Shown: positions 9,722 to 16,911 of the stretch, one piece after another | Layout: every line of letters begins with the position of its first letter | How positions within the stretch are numbered: the stretch's first letter is position 1 | Made by a program: the position numbers and the translations under genes | NCBI GenBank assembly: GCA_031178805.1 | Contig: JAPSIJ010000002.1 | Location: 1-32,000, forward strand | Direction: 5' to 3' | Source of the DNA: Cellulomonas sp. | Lineage (GTDB): Bacteria > Actinomycetota > Actinomycetes > Actinomycetales > Cellulomonadaceae | Length of the DNA stretch: 32,000 nucleotides | Notes under the pieces: generated by a model | The model's input: only the letters and a program-made list of their open reading frames with translations | Databases searched by the model: none | What the model was told of the DNA's origin: nothing

Positions 9722-10948
9722 TCAGAGCGGGTAGGCGGCGTACAGGTCGGCGATCTCCGCCGCGGGACCGGTGACCCGGAACACCGTCGTGCCGTTGCGC
9801 CACAGCGCCACGCCCGTGCCGTCGCCCGCGTCCACCACGGTCACCGTGCCCGTCGCCTGGTCGCCGACCAGGACCTCCTCCGAGCGGAGCACCCGGGGGC
9901 CCGACGGGTCGGCCGCACCGGTGGCGGCGTCCGACGTGGTCTCCGCGGCGGCGTCCGGCTGCGCGGGGAGCTCGGCCGCGAGCGCGGCGAGCACCCCGTC
10001 CGCCTCCTCGGGCGTCTCCCACTGACCGGCCTGCACCGTCACCTGTCCCGCACCGCCGTCGGTGTACGTCTCGGCGTAGGCCTCCAGCGCACCCCGGCCC
10101 AGCCAGTCGGCGTCGTCTGCCGAGGACGCGAGCGCGTACTGCAGGACCGTCGCGGGCAGCGCCGACGCGAACGGCGTCGTGGCAGGGCGGGCCGCGGGGG
10201 CCACGCTCGCGGTCGGGGACGGCAGCACCACGGCGGGGCCCGCGGTGGCGGTGCCGGCGTCGTCCCGGCCCAGCACGAAGGCCGTGCCCGCGCCGCCCGC
10301 GACGAGCACGGCGGCGACGATGCCGGCGACCAGGGGCCAGCGGAGCCGGCGGGCGAGCGTGCCGTCGGCGGCCGGGTCGTCGCCGCCGTCGTCCGCCGGG
10401 GTGCCGACCGCCGGGGTGCCGACCGCCGGGGTGCCGTCCGCCGCGGTGTCGTCCGCCGGGGTGCCCGCGGGCGACGCGCCGGCGGCGGCCGCGCCGGCGC
10501 CCTGGCCGACCAGCCGCGGGTGCGTCCAGGCCGCGCGCCGCTCGGCGTCCCCGGCGGGGGCGGCAGCGGCCGGCGACGCCGGGTCGGCCGGCGCGGAGCC
10601 TGCGCGCACCGGGCCGCCGGGCACCGGGCCCGACGACGGGCGCGCGGCTGCCGACGGGCCGGCCGGTGCGACGGCGTCCGCCGCTGCGCCCGTCGCGGGC
10701 GAGGGCACCACCGGGATCGCCCCGGTGCGCAGCTGGCGCCGGGTGGGGATCGCGCCGGTCCCGGTGCCGACGGCGGGCCCGGTCCCGGTGGCCGCCGCCC
10801 CGCCGTCCGCGCCCGCGGGCGTCGTCCGGGGCGTGCCGCCGGTGGGGTCGTCGCCGCGCAGGCTCGGCCACGCCGGGCGGTGCGCCGGGGCGCCCGTTCG
10901 GGCCCCGCCGGCTGCCGACCCGTCGCGGGTGCCGTCGGTGTCCGTCAT
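9722..10948 (-). CDS. Unknown protein: long disordered N-terminus, one membrane helix, small outer domain
   Basis: I do not recognise this 408-aa protein. Roughly the first half is low-complexity Ala/Pro/Gly/Thr and includes GTPAV/GTPAD pentapeptide repeats. A basic residue pair and one membrane helix follow (RWPLVAGIVAAVLVAGGAGTAFVLG), giving a cytoplasmic N-terminus. After a Pro/Thr linker comes an ordered outer domain of about 150 residues. It begins TTPFASALPATVLQYALASS, contains AYAETYTDGGAGQVTVQAGQW, and ends VALWRNGTTVFRVTGPAAEIADLYAAYPL. The architecture suits an envelope-anchored protein whose folded part works outside the membrane. I chose ATG 10948, with GGGAG upstream; the track's extra 42 residues look non-coding. 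No partner gene is obvious. Confidence 0.7.
   Translation of the reverse strand: MTDTDGTRDGSAAGGARTGAPAHRPAWPSLRGDDPTGGTPRTTPAGADGGAAATGTGPAVGTGTGAIPTRRQLRTGAIPVVPSPATGAAADAVAPAGPSAAARPSSGPVPGGPVRAGSAPADPASPAAAAPAGDAERRAAWTHPRLVGQGAGAAAAGASPAGTPADDTAADGTPAVGTPAVGTPADDGGDDPAADGTLARRLRWPLVAGIVAAVLVAGGAGTAFVLGRDDAGTATAGPAVVLPSPTASVAPAARPATTPFASALPATVLQYALASSADDADWLGRGALEAYAETYTDGGAGQVTVQAGQWETPEEADGVLAALAAELPAQPDAAAETTSDAATGAADPSGPRVLRSEEVLVGDQATGTVTVVDAGDGTGVALWRNGTTVFRVTGPAAEIADLYAAYPL
10391..10465 (-). repeat. Five tandem 15-bp repeats coding GTPAV/GTPAD
   Basis: Five contiguous 15-base copies occur (GTCCGCCGGGGTGCC type on the plus strand). Copies 2 and 3 are identical and copy 4 is the most divergent. 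They lie inside the disordered part of the unknown membrane protein, and 15 bases keep the frame, so copy number can change without breaking it. Confidence 0.85.
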
Positions 10949-11093
10949 GCCCGTCACTCCCTGCGCCGCCTGCACGAGGAGCGGCAGCGCGCCGCGGTCC
11001 CCGTCTCGTCCGCGCGGCAGCCTACTGTCCGCCCGGCCCGTGGCCGGGGACCGTCCGGCGCCGCGCGGCGTCACCCGCCGGGAGCGACCCGGC

Positions 11094-12509
11094 TCAGCCC
11101 TCGGCGGCGGGCCGGACGCGCGCGGTGTCGGACCGGGTGAGCCGCACGGCCTCGGCGAGGTCCGCCGCCTGCGCCACGCGCATCCCCTCGGGCGCCTGCC
11201 CGGCCTCGAGCGAGCCCGCGGGCACGACGGCGTGCGTGAACCCGAGCCGGGCGGCCTCGGCGAGCCGGCGCGCGGTGCCGGTGACCGGCCGGATCTCGCC
11301 GGCCAGCCCGACCTCGCCGATCGCGACCAGCCGGGGCGGCAGGGCCACGTTCTCCCGGCTGCTCACGGTCGCCAGTGCCAGGGCGAGGTCCGCCGCGGGC
11401 TCGACCACCCGGGCGCCGCCGACGGTGGAGACGTAGACGTCCTGGTCGCCGACCTTGAGCCCCGCGCGCCGCTGCAGCACCGCGAGCACCATCGCCAGCC
11501 GGCTGCCGTCCACCCCGCTGGTGGTGCGCCGCGGGTTGGCCAGCATGCTCGGCGCGACCAGGGCCTGCACCTCGGTGGCCAGCGGGCGCCGGCCCTCCAG
11601 GGTCACGGTGACGCAGGTGCCGGGCACGTGGTGCCGCTCGTGCGAGACGAACAGCCCCGAGGGGTCCGCCAGGCCGACGATGCCGGTCTCCGTGAGGTCG
11701 AAGCAGCCGACCTCGTCCGTGGGCCCGAACCGGTTCTTGGTGGCCCGCAGCAGCCGGAGCCGCGAGTGCCGGTCGCCCTCGAACTGGCAGACGACGTCGA
11801 CCAGGTGCTCCAGCGTGCGCGGCCCCGCCACGGCGCCGTCCTTGGTGACGTGGCCGACCAGCACGACGGGCAGCCCGCGCTCCTTCGCCGCCGCGATCAG
11901 CGACGCCGCGACCTCCCGGACCTGCGCGACGCCACCGGGCGACCCCTCGACCGCCGCGGACGCGACCGTCTGCACGGAGTCGAGCACCAGCAGGTCGGGC
12001 TCGGTCTGCGCGAGGTGCCCGAGGATCGTGCCGAGGTCGGTCTCGGCGGTCAGCAGCAGCGTGGCGGCGAGCGCGCCGATCCGCTCGGCGCGCAGCCGCA
12101 CCTGGCCCGCGGACTCCTCGCCGGTCACGTACAGGACGGTCCGGCCGCCGCTCGCCACCCGGCTCGCCACGTCCAGCAGCAGCGTCGACTTGCCCACCCC
12201 TGGCTCGCCCGCGAGCAGCACGACCGCGCCCGGCACCAGCCCGCCGCCGAGCACCCGGTCGAGCTCGCCGACCCCGGTCGGTCGGGAGCGGCTGGCCTCG
12301 ACGTCGATCTCCGCGATCGGCCGCGCGGCGCCGCGCACCGGCACCTGCACCGCCGTCCGGGGGGCGGCCCCGCCCGGGCCGGTGTCCTCCGCGACCGAGC
12401 CCCACGTCTGGCACTCGCCGCACCGGCCGACCCACTTGGACGTGGTCCAGCCGCACTCGGCGCAGCGGAAGCCGGGACGCGCGGTCCGCGCGGAGGAGGT
12501 GGTGGTCAC
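11094..12509 (-). CDS. radA: DNA repair protein RadA (Sms)
   Basis: RadA is a RecA-like ATPase that drives branch migration during recombination. The 471-aa protein has an N-terminal C4 zinc finger (C16, C19, C30, C33), Walker A GEPGVGKST (101-109), Walker B LLVLDS, the RadA-specific KNRFG motif (258-262) and a Lon-protease-like C-terminal domain (GGARVVEPAADLALALA). The GTG at 12509 is chosen because it gives the expected distance to the zinc finger and has TAGCGT seven bases upstream, so the mRNA may be leaderless. The ORF track begins 34 residues earlier. It is divergent from disA, a common actinobacterial arrangement. In Bacillus and Mycobacterium RadA binds and inhibits DisA, so the neighbours are probably functional partners. 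Confidence 0.96.
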   Translation of the reverse strand: MTTTSSARTARPGFRCAECGWTTSKWVGRCGECQTWGSVAEDTGPGGAAPRTAVQVPVRGAARPIAEIDVEASRSRPTGVGELDRVLGGGLVPGAVVLLAGEPGVGKSTLLLDVASRVASGGRTVLYVTGEESAGQVRLRAERIGALAATLLLTAETDLGTILGHLAQTEPDLLVLDSVQTVASAAVEGSPGGVAQVREVAASLIAAAKERGLPVVLVGHVTKDGAVAGPRTLEHLVDVVCQFEGDRHSRLRLLRATKNRFGPTDEVGCFDLTETGIVGLADPSGLFVSHERHHVPGTCVTVTLEGRRPLATEVQALVAPSMLANPRRTTSGVDGSRLAMVLAVLQRRAGLKVGDQDVYVSTVGGARVVEPAADLALALATVSSRENVALPPRLVAIGEVGLAGEIRPVTGTARRLAEAARLGFTHAVVPAGSLEAGQAPEGMRVAQAADLAEAVRLTRSDTARVRPAAEG

Positions 12510-12516
12510 GCGCGCC

Positions 12517-12522
12517 ACGCTA
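12517..12522 (-). promoter_or_regulatory. Candidate -10 box, leaderless start of radA
   Basis: TAGCGT on the minus strand, seven bases before GTG 12509. No Shine-Dalgarno is visible. Confidence 0.45.
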
Positions 12523-12619
12523 ACCGCCGCCACCCACAGCCCGGCCGACGCCGGCGACCGTGACCGCATCGCAACCGTCCGCGGGCGCGTGGCCGCCACC
12601 GGGCCGGGCACCTGCCGCG

Positions 12620-12625
12620 TAGGAT
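12620..12625 (+). promoter_or_regulatory. Candidate -10 box, leaderless start of disA
   Basis: TAGGAT, six bases before GTG 12632. The AGGA could instead serve as a weak Shine-Dalgarno. No -35 match was seen. It does not overlap the divergent radA box 98 bases away. Confidence 0.45.
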
Positions 12626-12631
12626 CGCGCC

Positions 12632-13708
12632 GTGCCCACCACCACGCCGCCCGACGACCTGCTGCGGCACACGCTCGCCGCGGTCGCGCCCGGCAGGGAG
12701 CTGCGCGACGGGCTGGAGCGCATCCTGCGCGGCCGGACCGGCGCGCTGATCGTGCTGGGCCACGACGCGACGGTCGAGAGCATCTGCTCCGGCGGGTTCG
12801 AGCTGGACGTGGAGTTCTCCGCGACGCGCCTGCGCGAGCTGGCCAAGATGGACGGCGCGATCGTCATGGACCCGGCCACCGGGCGGATCGTGCGCGCGGC
12901 CGTGCAGCTGCTGCCGGACCCGACCATCTCGACGTCCGAGTCGGGCACCCGGCACCGCACGGCCGAGCGCGTGGCCAAGCAGACCGGCCTGCCCGTCATC
13001 TCGGTGTCCGCCTCGATGCGGATCATCGCGCTGTACGTCGGCGCCCAGCGGCACGTGCTGGAGAACGCCGACGCGATCATGTCGCGCGCCAACCAGGCGC
13101 TGGCCACGCTCGAGCGGTACAAGGCCCGCCTGGACGAGGTCAGCGGCACGCTGTCGGCCCTCGAGATCGAGGACCTGGTGACCGTCCGCGACGTCTGCGT
13201 CGTCGTGCAGCGCCAGGAGATGGTCCGCCGGATCTCGGAGGAGATCGCCGGCTACGTGGTCGAGCTGGGCACCGACGGCCGCCTGCTGTCCCTGCAGCTC
13301 GACGAGCTCACCGGGGGCATCGGCACCGACAGCGAGCTGGTCATCCGCGACTACCTCGACTCCTCGCGCCGCGACGTCGACGCGATCCAGGCCGAGCTCG
13401 CGCCCCTGGACTCCACCGAGCTGCTGGACCTGGCGCTGATCGCCCGGGTGCTCGGGCTGCCGTCCGGGGTCGAGATGCTCGACGCCGCGACCGCGCCGCG
13501 CGGCTACCGGCTGATGTCGAAGGTCCCGCGCCTGCCCGCCGCCATCGTGGACCGGCTGGTCGGGCACTTCAGCGGGCTGCAGAAGCTCCTCGCGGCGAAC
13601 ATCGACGACCTGATGGCCGTGGACGGCGTCGGCGAGCAGCGGGCCCGCGCGGTGCGCGAGGGCCTGTCCCGGCTGGCCGAGTCCAGCATCCTCGAGCGGT
13701 ACGTCTGA
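12632..13708 (+). CDS. disA: DNA-integrity scanning diadenylate cyclase
   Basis: DisA makes cyclic di-AMP from two ATP and slows synthesis on branched DNA. The 358-aa protein has an N-terminal DAC domain with DGA (74-76) and RHR (107-109), the two signature motifs, in MDGAIVMD and [10 protein letters not shown] helical linker follows, and then a C-terminal helix-hairpin-helix domain ([18 protein letters not shown]) that binds DNA junctions. The length is typical. The start is GTG 12632, with TAGGAT six bases upstream. Its divergent partner is radA, and mutY lies one gene beyond, so the context is genome maintenance. Confidence 0.97.
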   Translation: MPTTTPPDDLLRHTLAAVAPGRELRDGLERILRGRTGALIVLGHDATVESICSGGFELDVEFSATRLRELAKMDGAIVMDPATGRIVRAAVQLLPDPTISTSESGTRHRTAERVAKQTGLPVISVSASMRIIALYVGAQRHVLENADAIMSRANQALATLERYKARLDEVSGTLSALEIEDLVTVRDVCVVVQRQEMVRRISEEIAGYVVELGTDGRLLSLQLDELTGGIGTDSELVIRDYLDSSRRDVDAIQAELAPLDSTELLDLALIARVLGLPSGVEMLDAATAPRGYRLMSKVPRLPAAIVDRLVGHFSGLQKLLAANIDDLMAVDGVGEQRARAVREGLSRLAESSILERYV

Positions 13709-13740
13709 GGCGCGGCCGCTCCGGCCCGCCCGCCGACGCC

Positions 13741-14331
13741 TCACTCCAGCCCGAACACCACCGGCTCGGCCGTCGCCCCGGCGAGCGTGAGCACCGCCTG
13801 GTAGGTCCCCGGCTGGGCCGCGGCCTGGTCCGGCGCGCAGCCCTCGGCCGAGCGGTTCCGGTCCCACTGCACCTGGCGCTCGTCGGTCTGGTCGGGCGCG
13901 AGCAGCAGCTGCAGCGGCTCGCCGGACGGGCAGTCCGTGCTGGCCCAGATCCGGTCGCTGCCGGAGGTGATGAGGATCTGCCGCTGCGCGTCCCCGGCGT
14001 CGACCAGGCACGCGGTGCCGCCGGTGTTGGTGAGCCGGACCGTGAAGGTGGGCAGCGCGCCCGCGGGGTAGGACGTCGCGTCGGCCGACATCTCGACGGC
14101 GAGCGCGTCGGGCGCGCAGGCCGGCGTGCCGGCGTCCTGGGTCTCCTCCGGGGCGGGCGCCTCGGCCCCGGCGCTCGGCGTGGGGTCCGCGGCGGTGGCG
14201 TCGCCGCCCGTGAGGGCGCGCACCCCCATCACCGCGAGCACCACGACCGCGAGGAGGGCGGCGAGGACGACCGCGCGCCGCACCCAGTACACGCGCGGCG
14301 GGAGCGAGCCCTCGGGTCGCAGGACGCCCAT
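13741..14331 (-). CDS. Unknown membrane-anchored secreted protein with four cysteines
   Basis: I do not recognise this 196-aa protein. It has a short basic N-terminus, one hydrophobic helix (about 18-42, RRAVVLAALLAVVVLAVMGVRAL), a Pro/Ala/Glu linker, and an outer domain of about 125 residues. The domain reads like a beta-sandwich (TFTVRLTNTGGTACLVD, RQILITSGSDRIWAS, GTYQAVLTLAGATAEPVVFGLE). Its four Cys, in ACAPD, ACLVD, DCPSG and GCAPD, could form two disulfides outside the membrane. The start ATG 14331 has GGAAGGGG upstream. It lies tail-to-tail with disA and is divergent from mutY. DUF4232-like Ig-type domains are a possible match. Confidence 0.75.
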   Translation of the reverse strand: MGVLRPEGSLPPRVYWVRRAVVLAALLAVVVLAVMGVRALTGGDATAADPTPSAGAEAPAPEETQDAGTPACAPDALAVEMSADATSYPAGALPTFTVRLTNTGGTACLVDAGDAQRQILITSGSDRIWASTDCPSGEPLQLLLAPDQTDERQVQWDRNRSAEGCAPDQAAAQPGTYQAVLTLAGATAEPVVFGLE

Positions 14332-14471
14332 GTCACGGCCCCTTCCAGTCGGTCGGCCAGGCCACGGTAGCCCGAGGGCGCCGCGTCCCGAGTACGCCGC
14401 GCCGCCCGGCAGCCGGTCCCCGCGCCGGACCCGATTCGGTCCGCCGCGCCGCGGCGGGTGAGGATGACCCC

Positions 14472-15371
14472 GTGCCGAGCGAGCCCTCTCCGACCGCGGT
14501 GCGCGAGACCGTCGTCGCCTGGTTCGACGAGCACGCGCGCGACCTGCCCTGGCGCGCCCCGGACCGGACGCCGTGGGGCGTGCTGGTCAGCGAGGTGATG
14601 CTGCAGCAGACGCCGGTCGTCCGGGTGGCGCCCGCGTGGCGGGCGTGGCTGGCCCGCTGGCCCGAGCCGGCGGACCTGGCGGCCGCGAGCCCGGCCGACG
14701 TGCTGCGGGCCTGGGACCGGCTCGGGTACCCGCGGCGCGCGCTGCGGCTGCAGGACTGCGCGCGGGCGCTGGTCGAGCGGCACGGCGGCGAGGTGCCGGA
14801 CGACGAGGCGGCGCTGCTGGCCCTGCCGGGCATCGGGTCGTACACGGCGGCGGCGGTGCGGGCGTTCGCGTTCGGGCGCCGGTCGGTGGTGCTCGACACC
14901 AACGTGCGCCGGGTGCTGGCCCGCGTCGCGGAGGGCGCCGCGCTGCCCACGCCCGCGCCGACGGTGGCGGAGCGGCGGCTGGCCGAGGAGTTCGTGCCGG
15001 CGGACGACGCCGGGGCGGCCCGGTGGGCGGCGGCGTCGATGGAGCTCGGCGCCCTGGTGTGCACGGCGCGCGCGCCGCGGTGCGGCGTCTGCCCGGTGCG
15101 GGACGCCTGCGCGTGGCGGTTGGCGGGCGCCCCGCCGGACGCGCACGCGCCGCGCCGGCGGCCGCAGGCGTGGGCCGGCACCGACCGGCAGGTGCGCGGC
15201 CGGATCATGGCGCTGCTGCGCGACGCGCTGGAGCCCGCGCCGGAGCACGCCGTGGCGGAGGTGTGGCCGAACGACGCGCAGCGCGACCGGTGCCTGGCCT
15301 CGCTGCTGGTCGACGGGCTGGTGGAGCGGGTCCCCGGCGAGGGCGTCCCGCGCTACCGCCTCCCGGCCTGA
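14472..15371 (+). CDS. mutY: A/G-specific adenine glycosylase MutY
   Basis: MutY removes adenine mispaired with 8-oxoguanine or guanine. The 299-aa protein has LPWR, catalytic E41 in SEVMLQQTP, the helix-hairpin-helix ALPGIGSYTAAAV, D142 in LDTNVRR, and a 4Fe-4S loop C197-X6-C204-X2-C207-X5-C213. The spacing matches E. coli MutY at every site with a shift of four or five residues. It is about 50 residues shorter than E. coli MutY because the NUDIX-like 8-oxoG recognition domain is replaced by a small C-terminal tail (ALLRDALEP...VERVPGEGVPRYRLPA). The start GTG 14472 has GAGGAT six bases upstream, which could be read as a Shine-Dalgarno or a degenerate -10. Confidence 0.95.
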   Translation: MPSEPSPTAVRETVVAWFDEHARDLPWRAPDRTPWGVLVSEVMLQQTPVVRVAPAWRAWLARWPEPADLAAASPADVLRAWDRLGYPRRALRLQDCARALVERHGGEVPDDEAALLALPGIGSYTAAAVRAFAFGRRSVVLDTNVRRVLARVAEGAALPTPAPTVAERRLAEEFVPADDAGAARWAAASMELGALVCTARAPRCGVCPVRDACAWRLAGAPPDAHAPRRRPQAWAGTDRQVRGRIMALLRDALEPAPEHAVAEVWPNDAQRDRCLASLLVDGLVERVPGEGVPRYRLPA

Positions 15372-15399
15372 CCCGCCGGCGCCGCGGCCCGGACCGCGC

Positions 15400-16044
15400 T
15401 CAGCCGAGGTCGACGATCATCCGGGTGTTGCCCAGGGTGTTGGGCTTCACCCGCGCGAGGTCGAGGAACTCCGCCACGCCGTCGTCGTGCGAGCGCAGCA
15501 GCTCGGCGTACACCTCGGGCGCCACCGCCGGGCCGTCGACGGTCCCCCAGCCGTGGGCGGCGAAGAAGTCGACCTCGAACGTCAGGCAGAACAGCCGGTG
15601 CAGCCCCAGGTCCCGCGCGCGGTCGGTCAGCGCCTCGAGCAGCGCGTGCCCGACGCCGCGGCCGCGCCACTGGCGGGCCACGGCGAGCGTGCGGATCTCG
15701 GCGAGGTCCTGCCACATCACGTGCAGCGCCCCGCAGCCGATCAGCGTGCCGTCCTCGGCCTCCGCGACCTGGAACTCCTGCACGGCCTCGTAGTAGCCGA
15801 CCCACTCCTTGGCGAGCAGGATCCGCTCGTCCGCGTACGGCTGCACGAGGTCCCGGATCCCCCGCACGTCCGCCGGCAGCGCCGCCCGCACCCGGAACCC
15901 CGCGCCGCCGCCCGCCGAGACTGCAGACGACGCGCCTTCCGTGCCCGCCGGAGGAGCATCAGCCGCAGTCTCGGCGCGCAGGGCGGGAGCGGGGGCGGCG
16001 GGAGCGGGGGCGGCGGCGGAGGGGGTGGCGGCGGGGTCGGTCAC
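15400..16044 (-). CDS. argA: Amino-acid N-acetyltransferase (GNAT), probable arginine-pathway ArgA
   Basis: This is a GNAT-fold enzyme of the short ArgA type (as in M. tuberculosis Rv2747) that acetylates glutamate or glutamine with acetyl-CoA. The core from about residue 51 has RAALPADVRGIRDLVQPYADERILLAKEWVGYYEAVQEF, the acetyl-CoA loop RQWRGRGVGHALLEAL, and C-terminal KPNTLGNTRMIVDLG. The N-terminal 50 residues are Ala/Pro/Gly-rich and foreign to the family. They are encoded by a G-run tandem repeat and a 64-bp inverted-repeat unit. The start is GTG 16044, four bases after the tetR stop. It has both GAGG and a TAGGTT six bases upstream, so it may be coupled to tetR, leaderless, or both. 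An internal GTG just before RAALPADV is an alternative start. Confidence 0.85.
   Translation of the reverse strand: MTDPAATPSAAAPAPAAPAPALRAETAADAPPAGTEGASSAVSAGGGAGFRVRAALPADVRGIRDLVQPYADERILLAKEWVGYYEAVQEFQVAEAEDGTLIGCGALHVMWQDLAEIRTLAVARQWRGRGVGHALLEALTDRARDLGLHRLFCLTFEVDFFAAHGWGTVDGPAVAPEVYAELLRSHDDGVAEFLDLARVKPNTLGNTRMIVDLG
15913..15976 (-). repeat. 64-bp unit with perfect 12-bp inverted ends inside argA
   Basis: CGCCGAGACTGC (15913-15924) and GCAGTCTCGGCG (15965-15976) are exact inverted repeats around 40 bases. The unit encodes part of the Ala-rich N-terminal extension of ArgA in frame (ETAADAPPAGTEGASSAVS). It looks like a REP/MITE-like short palindromic element; whether it is dispersed in the genome is untested. 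Confidence 0.5.
15985..16014 (-). repeat. 15-bp tandem duplication in a G-run cluster at the argA start
   Basis: GGGAGCGGGGGCGGC occurs twice head to tail. With its flanks (15981-16036) it forms at least six runs of three to five G on the plus strand, separated by short loops, so a G-quadruplex is possible. It encodes the Ala/Pro N-terminus of ArgA. Confidence 0.7.
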
Positions 16045-16048
16045 GTCC

Positions 16049-16777
16049 TCAACCTACGTCGTCCACCTGCGCCGACGCCGCCCGGACCGGGGCGGGCGGC
16101 GCGGCCCCGGACCCGGCGTCGGCCGGCAGCCGCGGGTGCGGGACGAGCGCCGCCGCGGTCGCGCGCGCCCGGGCCACCGCGGCGTCGTCCAGCCCGAGCA
16201 AGCGCAGCGCCGCGTCCGCGACCAGCGGGGCGAGCCGCTGCACCGCCGCGGTGCCGCCCGTCCGCCGGGCGGTGATCACCGTCTCGACCAGCCCGAACAC
16301 CAGCGTCGCCTCCGGCCCGCCCGCGTCGTCGCCCCGGCCCAGCACGGCGGAGACCAGCCCGTCGTACCGCGCGCGCAGCTGCGCCCGCTCGGCGTGGAAC
16401 TCCGCGAATGCGGGGCCCTCGACCTCGGGCAGGTGCAGCAGGCCGCCGATGTTCACCGGCCCGGCGGCCAGCCAGCGCGCGTCCGCGTCGCACAGCGCCC
16501 ACAGCCGTGCGGCGGCGTCGCCCGGGCCGTCGAGCAGCTGGTCCGCCAGGTCGAGCGACGGCCGCACGGTCTCCAGCAGCAGCGTGCGCAGCAGCACGTC
16601 CTTGCCGCGGAAGTGGTGGTAGATCGACGCCTGCTTCACCCCCGCCCGCTCGGCGATGGCGTAGGTGGAGGTCGCCGTGTAGCCGACGCTGCTGAACAGC
16701 GCCGCCGCCGCGGCGAGCACGTCGCCGCGGGTGTCGCGGTCGGCGCCGGCGCGGGGCCGCCCGGGCCGGCCGGTCAC
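16049..16777 (-). CDS. TetR/AcrR-family transcriptional regulator
   Basis: The 242-aa protein has an N-terminal helix-turn-helix (about 18-64: TRGDVLAAAAALFSSVGYTATSTYAIAERAGVKQASIYHHFRGKDVLL), as in TetR repressors. A helical ligand-binding and dimerisation domain follows. The last 30 or so residues are Ala/Pro-rich. The start is GTG 16777, with no Shine-Dalgarno and no upstream in-frame start. The GTG overlaps the stop of a ten-residue upstream ORF (GTGA). argA follows four bases after the stop, so the two probably share a transcript. The ligand and target genes cannot be inferred. Confidence 0.9.
   Translation of the reverse strand: MTGRPGRPRAGADRDTRGDVLAAAAALFSSVGYTATSTYAIAERAGVKQASIYHHFRGKDVLLRTLLLETVRPSLDLADQLLDGPGDAAARLWALCDADARWLAAGPVNIGGLLHLPEVEGPAFAEFHAERAQLRARYDGLVSAVLGRGDDAGGPEATLVFGLVETVITARRTGGTAAVQRLAPLVADAALRLLGLDDAAVARARATAAALVPHPRLPADAGSGAAPPAPVRAASAQVDDVG
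16051..16056 (-). promoter_or_regulatory. Candidate -10 box, leaderless start of argA
   Basis: TAGGTT on the minus strand, six bases before GTG 16044, within the last codons of tetR. It could give argA its own leaderless transcript. A GAGG just before the GTG is an alternative explanation. Confidence 0.35.
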
Positions 16778-16806
16778 GCGCGCACCGGTGCAGCGGGAGC
16801 CGTCAT
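16774..16806 (-). CDS. Ten-codon upstream ORF overlapping the tetR start
   Basis: ATG 16806 opens MTAPAAPVRA, and its TGA overlaps the tetR GTG in a GTGA junction. The ATG has TACCGT eight bases upstream and no Shine-Dalgarno, so ribosomes may load here on a nearly leaderless mRNA and restart at tetR. It is too short for coding statistics. It could also be a chance ORF. Confidence 0.35.
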   Translation of the reverse strand: MTAPAAPVRA

Positions 16807-16814
16807 GCCGGCGG

Positions 16815-16820
16815 ACGGTA
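16815..16820 (-). promoter_or_regulatory. Candidate -10 box for the tetR-argA unit
   Basis: TACCGT on the minus strand, eight bases before ATG 16806 and 38 bases before the tetR GTG. Confidence 0.35.
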
Positions 16821-16911
16821 GCAGCCCGGTGTCACCGGCGTGTGTCGAGGTCAGGGCCGGCGCCGCGGGTCACCCCCACGGGCGACGCGGGCCCGGGCCC
16901 GCGCGGGAGCG

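Noticed and set aside
10391-10465. Tandem repeats considered as a CRISPR-like array
   Set aside because: The units are 15 bp, contiguous without spacers, and in frame in a coding sequence.
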